27,371 nucleotides of DNA from BP-133 sp040756995 (GTDB lineage Bacteria; Actinomycetota; Acidimicrobiia; IMCC26256; BP-133), in NCBI GenBank assembly GCA_040756995.1, contig JBFLYK010000076.1, forward strand, positions 1 through 27,371, written 5' to 3'. Below, one piece after another: positions 21,801 to 27,371 of this stretch. The first letter of the stretch is position 1. Every line of letters starts with the position of its first letter. A program made the position numbers and the translations under genes. The notes below the pieces were generated by a model. The model saw only the letters and a program-made list of their open reading frames with translations. It was not told the DNA's origin and searched no databases.

Positions 21801-22675
21801 GCACCTATCTCTTCGCCCACGGGTGGCTGGATGAACGTCGGCGCTTGGAAGGCCTCCAACAGGTGCTGGACAGCAGCACGTTCCGTCATCTGGCCGCCAC
21901 CGGAGTGGGATCCGGCTGGCGCTGCCTCGAGGTGGGCGGCGGCGCCGGATCGGTGGCGGAGTGGTTGTGCGAGCGGGTCGACGGCCACGGCTCCGTCGTG
22001 GTCACCGACCTCGACACCGGCTTTCTCGACAAGCTCGGGCTCCCCAACCTCGAGGTCCGCCGCCATGACATCGTGGCCGACGATCTGGAGGAGGGCGCCT
22101 TCGACCTCATCCACTCCCGCCTGGTGCTCGAACACCTGCGGGGGCGTGACGCGGCCCTGGCCCGGATGGCGAAGGCCCTCGCCCCCGGCGGCTGGCTGGT
22201 GGTGGAAGACTTCGAATGGACACCGGTGACGGTCCTCTCCGCCCGGCCCGACCGGCATGTCCAGCGGGTCAGCCGAATGCTCCCCGCCGTGTTGCGCCTC
22301 GCCGTGGGCCTGATGGGGGCGGCCGGCTACGACCCCCACTTCGGCGGCCGGCTCCCGGCCGAGCTGGCCCGCCTCGGCCTCGTCGACGTCACCGCCGAAG
22401 GCCGCGCCGTCCACATCCGCGGCGGATCACCGGAGGCCGACTTCGGCCGCCTCACCGTCACACGGTTCCGTGACCTCATCGAACATCCTCCCGAAGCGGT
22501 CGGCGACGGGCGGCCCTGGACGGTCCCCGGCGCGCTCCGCCGTTCGGAATCCCTGCGCCGCGTCGCCCTGCGAGCCATCGACGAGCTCACCGCCCTCCTC
22601 GACGACCCCGCCGTGTTCTGCCGCGCGCCGCTCCTCGTCACCGCCATGGGTCGCCGGCCCGCGGCCATACCCTGA
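21797..22675 (+). CDS. Class I SAM-dependent methyltransferase, copy 1
   Basis: The product is 292 aa. The Rossmann-type core is clear: motif I CLEVGGGAGSVAEWL (about 43-57), an acidic end of strand 2 in VVVTDLDTGF (about 67-76), FDLIHSRLVLEHLRGRD and LAPGGWLVVEDFEW (about 128-141). It should transfer a methyl group from SAM to an unknown small molecule, in the cytoplasm. The N-terminus (STYLFAHGWLDERRRLEGLQ) and the whole length match the second copy at 25772-26656 by eye. GTG 21797 is the start shared with that copy. Translation is probably coupled to the short ORF ahead. Confidence 0.92.
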   Translation: MSTYLFAHGWLDERRRLEGLQQVLDSSTFRHLAATGVGSGWRCLEVGGGAGSVAEWLCERVDGHGSVVVTDLDTGFLDKLGLPNLEVRRHDIVADDLEEGAFDLIHSRLVLEHLRGRDAALARMAKALAPGGWLVVEDFEWTPVTVLSARPDRHVQRVSRMLPAVLRLAVGLMGAAGYDPHFGGRLPAELARLGLVDVTAEGRAVHIRGGSPEADFGRLTVTRFRDLIEHPPEAVGDGRPWTVPGALRRSESLRRVALRAIDELTALLDDPAVFCRAPLLVTAMGRRPAAIP

Positions 22676-22842
22676 CCCGGCCCCAACTCGTCGATGCGGC
22701 CCGATGGAGTCGGTCTCGAATCCTGGCTCGAGGTAGCCGCGACGAGCCGGTAGATTGCCCCTTGTCGTGGCAAGCCGTTCGTCCGAATCTGCGGGGCGGA
22801 GAGGTGCGAGCCGCCAGCGGGGCGGATCTCATTGGGGGGTGT

Positions 22843-23862
22843 GTGACGGTGTCCTCCGGAAGGCGTCGTATTGCTGCCGTCGTCGCGACGGTCATCTTGG
22901 CTGCGAGCTTTTTCGCCGAACCGGCCCGGGCCGGCGGCGACCCGTTCCTCGAGAACCAGTGGGGCATCACCACTATTGGCGCGCCGGCCGCCTGGGCCAG
23001 GAGTACCGGCGCCGGCGTGCGGATCGGCATCGTCGACACGGGCATCGACCTGGCCCATGAGGACCTGGCCGCCCACATCGTGGAGTCGACCAGTTGCCTC
23101 GACACCGGCGGGGATCCCGCCAAGTGCGCCGGTTCCGCCCAGGACGACGTCGGTCACGGCACCCATGTGGCCGGCATCGCCGCGGCCGTCAAGGACAACG
23201 GCAAAGGGGTGGCCGGCGTCGCCCCCGACGCCACGCTGGTGATGGCCAAGGTCTTCAAGGGTGACACCGCCCAGGCGCGGGATGTCATCGCCGGGATCAA
23301 GTGGGTCGTCGACCACGGCGCGAGGGTCGTCAACCTCAGCCTCGGCGGGCCCTTCTTCATCATCACCGCCGCCTTCGGCTCCGACCTGAGCGAGGGAGTG
23401 GAGTACGCCTGGGCCCACGGCGCGGTCCCGGTGGTCGCCTCGGGCAACGAGGGCTTCTTCGGCTCCGGCATCGGCAGCGCCGAATACGGCAGGATGAACG
23501 CCCTGGTCGTCGGGGCCACCGGCCACGACGACCAGCTGGCCCCCTATTCCAGCCCCACCGGCAACGCCAAATGGGCGGTGATCGCCCCCGGTGGATCCGG
23601 CGGCCCGAGCGAGGCCGACGACATCTACTCCACCATCTGGAAGAAGGGCCAACGAAACGCCTACGGCTACCTGGCCGGCACCTCCATGGCCGCACCCCAC
23701 GTGACCGGCGCCGTTGCCCTCCTGCTGGCCCAGGGGCTCACCACGGAACAAGCCGTCGAACGGATCCTGACCACCACCGACCCCATCCCCTGCGGGCCCA
23801 ACAGCGAAAACTGCCGGGGCCGCCTCAACGTGGCCAAAGCCGTCGGCGCTCCGAGCCGGTAA
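22843..23862 (+). CDS. Secreted subtilisin-like serine protease (S8)
   Basis: The product is 339 aa from GTG 22843. A signal peptide (about 1-30, ending EPARA) leads directly into the catalytic domain. The triad is visible: D65 (GIVDTGID), H105 (GHGTHVAG) and S281 (GTSMAAPH), with the oxyanion Asn202 (ASGNEG). No I9-type prodomain lies between signal and enzyme, which is unusual for secreted subtilases, although shortened forms exist. The four cysteines could form two disulfides (C85/C95 and two near the end). The start is uncertain: in-frame alternatives are GTG 22804, TTG 22762 (just behind a TAGATT box) and GTG 22849. It follows the methyltransferase by 167 nt. Confidence 0.92.
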   Translation: MTVSSGRRRIAAVVATVILAASFFAEPARAGGDPFLENQWGITTIGAPAAWARSTGAGVRIGIVDTGIDLAHEDLAAHIVESTSCLDTGGDPAKCAGSAQDDVGHGTHVAGIAAAVKDNGKGVAGVAPDATLVMAKVFKGDTAQARDVIAGIKWVVDHGARVVNLSLGGPFFIITAAFGSDLSEGVEYAWAHGAVPVVASGNEGFFGSGIGSAEYGRMNALVVGATGHDDQLAPYSSPTGNAKWAVIAPGGSGGPSEADDIYSTIWKKGQRNAYGYLAGTSMAAPHVTGAVALLLAQGLTTEQAVERILTTTDPIPCGPNSENCRGRLNVAKAVGAPSR

Positions 23863-24327
23863 GAGCCAAGCGAGTGGGAGCCTGGCCCAAGCCTTCGTTT
23901 CCGCGGCTGAGTGACCCCGGGGCAGGCTCAGCCCGGCTCGCCAGGGTAGCGCGAGCACCGAACCGGCCAGGAGGATGGTGATAGCCGTCCGGAAGAAATC
24001 CTCCGGGAGGAACCCCGAGGGAACACCGAACACCGCGAATACCGTCGGTCCCGCCGCCGTCAAGTCATCGAAGCGTATGAAAGGCCCGCGCTCGGGGCGG
24101 TTGGATCGCGCCGTTCGGCGGGCGGGAGGACATCGTGCGGAACGTGCGGGGTTCGATGGTCGGCGTGCCGGCTGTGCCTTTCTGGCCGGTGTCGGCCCGG
24201 TGGCGGCGTGGCCCGCTGCGGTGCCGGGTGGGAACCGTGCCGGGTCCGGTCGCGGTGACCATCGACGCTGCGCCGGGAGGGCGATCGACCTCATCTCCGC
24301 CATCCGGCCGGGGCGGGTGACCGGCGC
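23863..24327. other. Gene-free stretch with a possible transporter remnant
   Basis: No complete gene is seen. On the minus strand around 23945-24070 a short protein-like piece (FFRTAITILLAGSVLALPW) resembles helix 3 of MFS exporters (compare VVFQAAITIFLAGSALSGL in the intact exporter here), which suggests a relic. On the plus strand a frame ending RAIDLISAIRPGRVTGA stops at 24331 and overlaps the permease GTG as GTGA, as an ATPase gene does at the other permease. No ATPase motif is present. Confidence 0.4.
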
Positions 24328-25551
<1,224 letters not shown>

Positions 25552-25576
25552 CGCCCCTCACCCGGGCTCCGGGGCG
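25552..25576 (+). terminator. Hairpin behind the orphan permease
   Basis: CGCCCC and GGGGCG pair around a 13-nt loop containing CCCGGG, starting directly after the stop. It lies inside the convergent small ORF. Confidence 0.4.
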
Positions 25577-25771
25577 GAGCGGCGAATGCGCCGGCGGTGG
25601 GGATGACGAGTGCGGTGGTAGCGGCGAACAGTACGGCGAAGCGCTTCGGCATTGCCCAGCTCCTTGATTGGTCGAGCGTTACGGTCGTGGTTCGTGAGGC
25701 GGTCGACGGCCGTCGTCGCGTTCTTGAACTCCCTGGCGGATTCGCCGAGGCTCCGGGCGACCGTGGCGCGG

Positions 25772-26656
25772 TCAGGGTGAGCCGGGCGGGCGCCGGCCGC
25801 GGGCGGCGACCATGGCCGGCGCCATCGTCCACACCGCGGCGTCGTCGAAGAGCGGTTCTATGGCGCGGAGCTGGCGGGCGATCTGCCGGCGGAGGGGCGC
25901 AAGCCGTTGCAGCACGCCGGGTGCCGTCCAGAGAGCGGCGGAATGGAGGGTGTCGGGCGGATCGGCGATGATCTCCGCGAAGCGGGCCAGGCTGAGCCGG
26001 GCCACGCCGGCCGTGGCAGAACCGCCCTGGATGAACACCGATCGGCCTTCGGCGGTGACGTCGGCCAGGCCGAGCCGGCAGAGTTCTGCCGGGAGACGGT
26101 GACCGACCCGGGCGTCGAGCCCGGCCGGCCGCACCGCGGTCAGCACGGCCCGGAACAGCGCCGGGAGCACCACCGCCGCCCGCCGCACCGCCGGGGACGG
26201 GTTGCTCGACGTGACGGCCACCCTCGAAAACTCGAACGCCTCGACCACCAGCCAACCTCCCGGTGCCAACGCCCGCGCCATCCGGGCCAGGGCCAGGTCA
26301 CGGTCGCGGTCGCGGAGGTGCTCCAGGACCAGCCGGGTGTGCACGAGATCGAAAGCGCCCTCTTCCAGTTCGTCGACCACGATGTCGTGGTGGCGCACCT
26401 CCAGGCCGGGGAGGCGCAGCCCTTCGAGGAAGCCCGTGTCGAGATCGGTGGCGACCACCCGTCCTTCGGGCCCCACCCGCTCGCAGAGCCAGCGGGCCAC
26501 CGTCCCCGAACCGCCACCGATCTCGAGACACCGCCAGCCGGGACCGACCCCGACGGCTTCGAACTCCCGGACCGTGCCGGAGTCGAACACCGACCCGAGC
26601 CCGTCGAGTCGCTCACGCTCACCGGACCAGCCGTGATCGAGCAGGTAGGTACTCAC
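25772..26656 (-). CDS. Class I SAM-dependent methyltransferase, copy 2
   Basis: The product is 294 aa, alignable end to end with the copy at 21797-22675: STYLLDHGWSGERERLDGLG, motif I CLEIGGGSGTVARWL (about 43-57), VVATDLDTGFLEGL, FDLVHTRLVLEHLRDRD and LAPGGWLVVEAFEF. One difference is a two-residue insertion after the LEHLRDRD block. GTG 26656 has AGGAG 5 nt upstream, so unlike copy 1 it needs no leader ORF. The substrate is unknown. The two copies face each other, with the protease and orphan permease between them. Confidence 0.92.
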   Translation of the reverse strand: MSTYLLDHGWSGERERLDGLGSVFDSGTVREFEAVGVGPGWRCLEIGGGSGTVARWLCERVGPEGRVVATDLDTGFLEGLRLPGLEVRHHDIVVDELEEGAFDLVHTRLVLEHLRDRDRDLALARMARALAPGGWLVVEAFEFSRVAVTSSNPSPAVRRAAVVLPALFRAVLTAVRPAGLDARVGHRLPAELCRLGLADVTAEGRSVFIQGGSATAGVARLSLARFAEIIADPPDTLHSAALWTAPGVLQRLAPLRRQIARQLRAIEPLFDDAAVWTMAPAMVAARGRRPPGSP

Positions 26657-27135
26657 GGGCTCTCCTCTCGCGTCTCCCGCTGCTTACGGCGGCTCTGTGG
26701 CCGGGACCGGCCACCTGGCCGGCACACCTTAGGCAACTCCCGCTCCGGGCGTCGTCAATGCCGAAGTCCCGCCGAGGCCGGCGGGAGCGCCGCTGGTCGT
26801 CCACGCGGCCCAACACGACGAGGAGGAACCTTCCGGTACGCACCTCCCCGGAGAACGGGTAGCCGACCCGTCAGCCCCGCCGTCACTATCCGCGATGTCG
26901 CTACACGCCGACTCCGGATCAGAACGGATGCCGTTCAACAGCGGCGGAAACGCGCGCCTCGTTGGGTGACCCGCCCGCAGCGATGGTCTCGACTCGCTCC
27001 GACCGGGATGTTGCCGTTTCGGGGTGGTTCGGTGAATATTCCCGTGTCCCGCTCCGTCTGTACGCCGCGAGGGTCGGGCAGTGCGCTTCCCGGAAGGGGA
27101 GACAGACGACGGTGGATGGTCGAGAGGATTCCGTG
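26657..27135. other. Intergenic stretch between methyltransferase and anti-sigma-like gene
   Basis: No gene can be supported; ORFs on both strands are Arg-rich shadows. A small hairpin CCCGCC-GAGGCC-GGCGGG lies at 26768-26785. A promoter for the next gene is listed separately. Confidence 0.5.
27011..27039 (+). promoter_or_regulatory. Putative promoter of the anti-sigma-like gene
   Basis: TTGCCG (27011-27016), 17 bp and GAATAT (27034-27039) in a locally AT-richer patch, about 95 nt before the start at 27136. Confidence 0.4.
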
Positions 27136-27371
27136 GTGAGTAGTGCCGGCGGGCGGAGGTGGGGTCTTCGCCGGCGGCATCCGTCGCCGTTGCTGCTCGG
27201 CGCCTGGTTCGACGGCGAGGAAGCCCCCGGGGTGTCCGACCACTTGCCGGGCTGTGAGCGCTGCCAGCGGCGGCTCCACGAGTTGCGGCGGGTGCGGGCG
27301 GCGCTGCGGTCGGAACCGGTGCCGGCCCCGCTGCGCCGTTCCCGCTTCGCCGTCGCCGGTGTGGCCCTGCC
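27136..27371 (+). CDS. Zinc-finger (anti-sigma-like) protein, N-terminal part only
   Basis: About 78 codons are visible before the window ends. HPSPLLLGAWFDGE is followed by SDHLPGCERCQRRLHELRRV, the H-x3-C-x2-C pattern of zf-HC2 domains found at the N-terminus of many anti-sigma factors. The partial end (SRFAVAGVALP) may begin a membrane helix. GTG 27136 has AGAGGA about 7 nt upstream; GTG 27133 is possible. Such proteins hold an ECF sigma factor at the membrane. No sigma gene is visible upstream within 500 bp, so a partner would lie outside the window or be missing. Confidence 0.7.
   Translation, partial: MSSAGGRRWGLRRRHPSPLLLGAWFDGEEAPGVSDHLPGCERCQRRLHELRRVRAALRSEPVPAPLRRSRFAVAGVAL

Overview
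The window is GC-rich (by eye about 70%) chromosomal DNA with strong G/C preference at third codon positions, GTG and TTG starts beside clear GGAGG-type ribosome sites, many 4-nt ATGA/GTGA gene overlaps and several starts that look leaderless. Together with MarR/DHA2 exporter pairs, MacB-type exporters, Ala/Pro-rich lipoprotein linkers and a galactose-oxidase-like copper oxidase, this points to an Actinomycetota genome; an Acidimicrobiia-like lineage is only a guess. I see no tRNA, rRNA, CRISPR array, insertion sequence or phage gene.

Layout. (1) 1-2877, minus strand: a tightly coupled three-gene envelope operon. It encodes a secreted, C-terminally anchored protein made of two copies of one ~195-aa domain, then a four-helix membrane protein that is itself a tandem duplication, then a lipoprotein cut by the window edge. 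I recognise none of the families. (2) 3.4-6.7 kb: a gene-poor stretch of broken minus-strand genes (zinc-ribbon-like protein, DoxX-like protein, an unknown protein with a nonsense codon, an MFS fragment), with strong terminator-like hairpins, one small secreted peptide gene and an (AG)15 microsatellite. (3) 6.8-9.1 kb: a secreted radical copper oxidase with all five active-site residues, then a terminator and a collapsed AAA/LuxR-type regulator remnant. (4) 9.5-12.4 kb: a MacB-like ABC exporter (ATPase, permease) followed by a MarR regulator, expressed from an AT-rich promoter that appears to share its -35 region with a divergent leaderless gene for a small membrane protein. (5) 12.6-14.7 kb: S-adenosylmethionine synthetase with a hairpin-rich leader, a broken small ORF and a universal stress protein. 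(6) 14.8-18.1 kb: a MarR-DHA2 exporter operon; the exporter carries two Ig-like repeats at its C-terminus, and a STAS-like half domain is coupled behind it. (7) 18.2-21.5 kb: a type-1 periplasmic-binding lipoprotein, a decayed copy of it on the other strand, a TetR-type regulator with two tandem DNA-binding domains, and a dienelactone-hydrolase tail. (8) 21.7-26.7 kb: methyltransferase, subtilisin-like protease, orphan MacB-type permease, small secreted peptide and a second methyltransferase. (9) The right edge holds the start of a zinc-finger, anti-sigma-like gene.

How it fits together. Most intact genes concern the cell envelope, export and local regulation. Several families occur twice (MacB permease, methyltransferase, MarR, MFS, binding protein), often as one intact and one damaged copy, so the region looks like a site of repeated duplication and decay. 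Some paired frame changes fall in G or C runs and could instead be consensus errors; raw reads would settle that. The best candidate for an undescribed system is the envelope operon of region 1. The Ig-tailed exporter and the double-headed TetR regulator come next.
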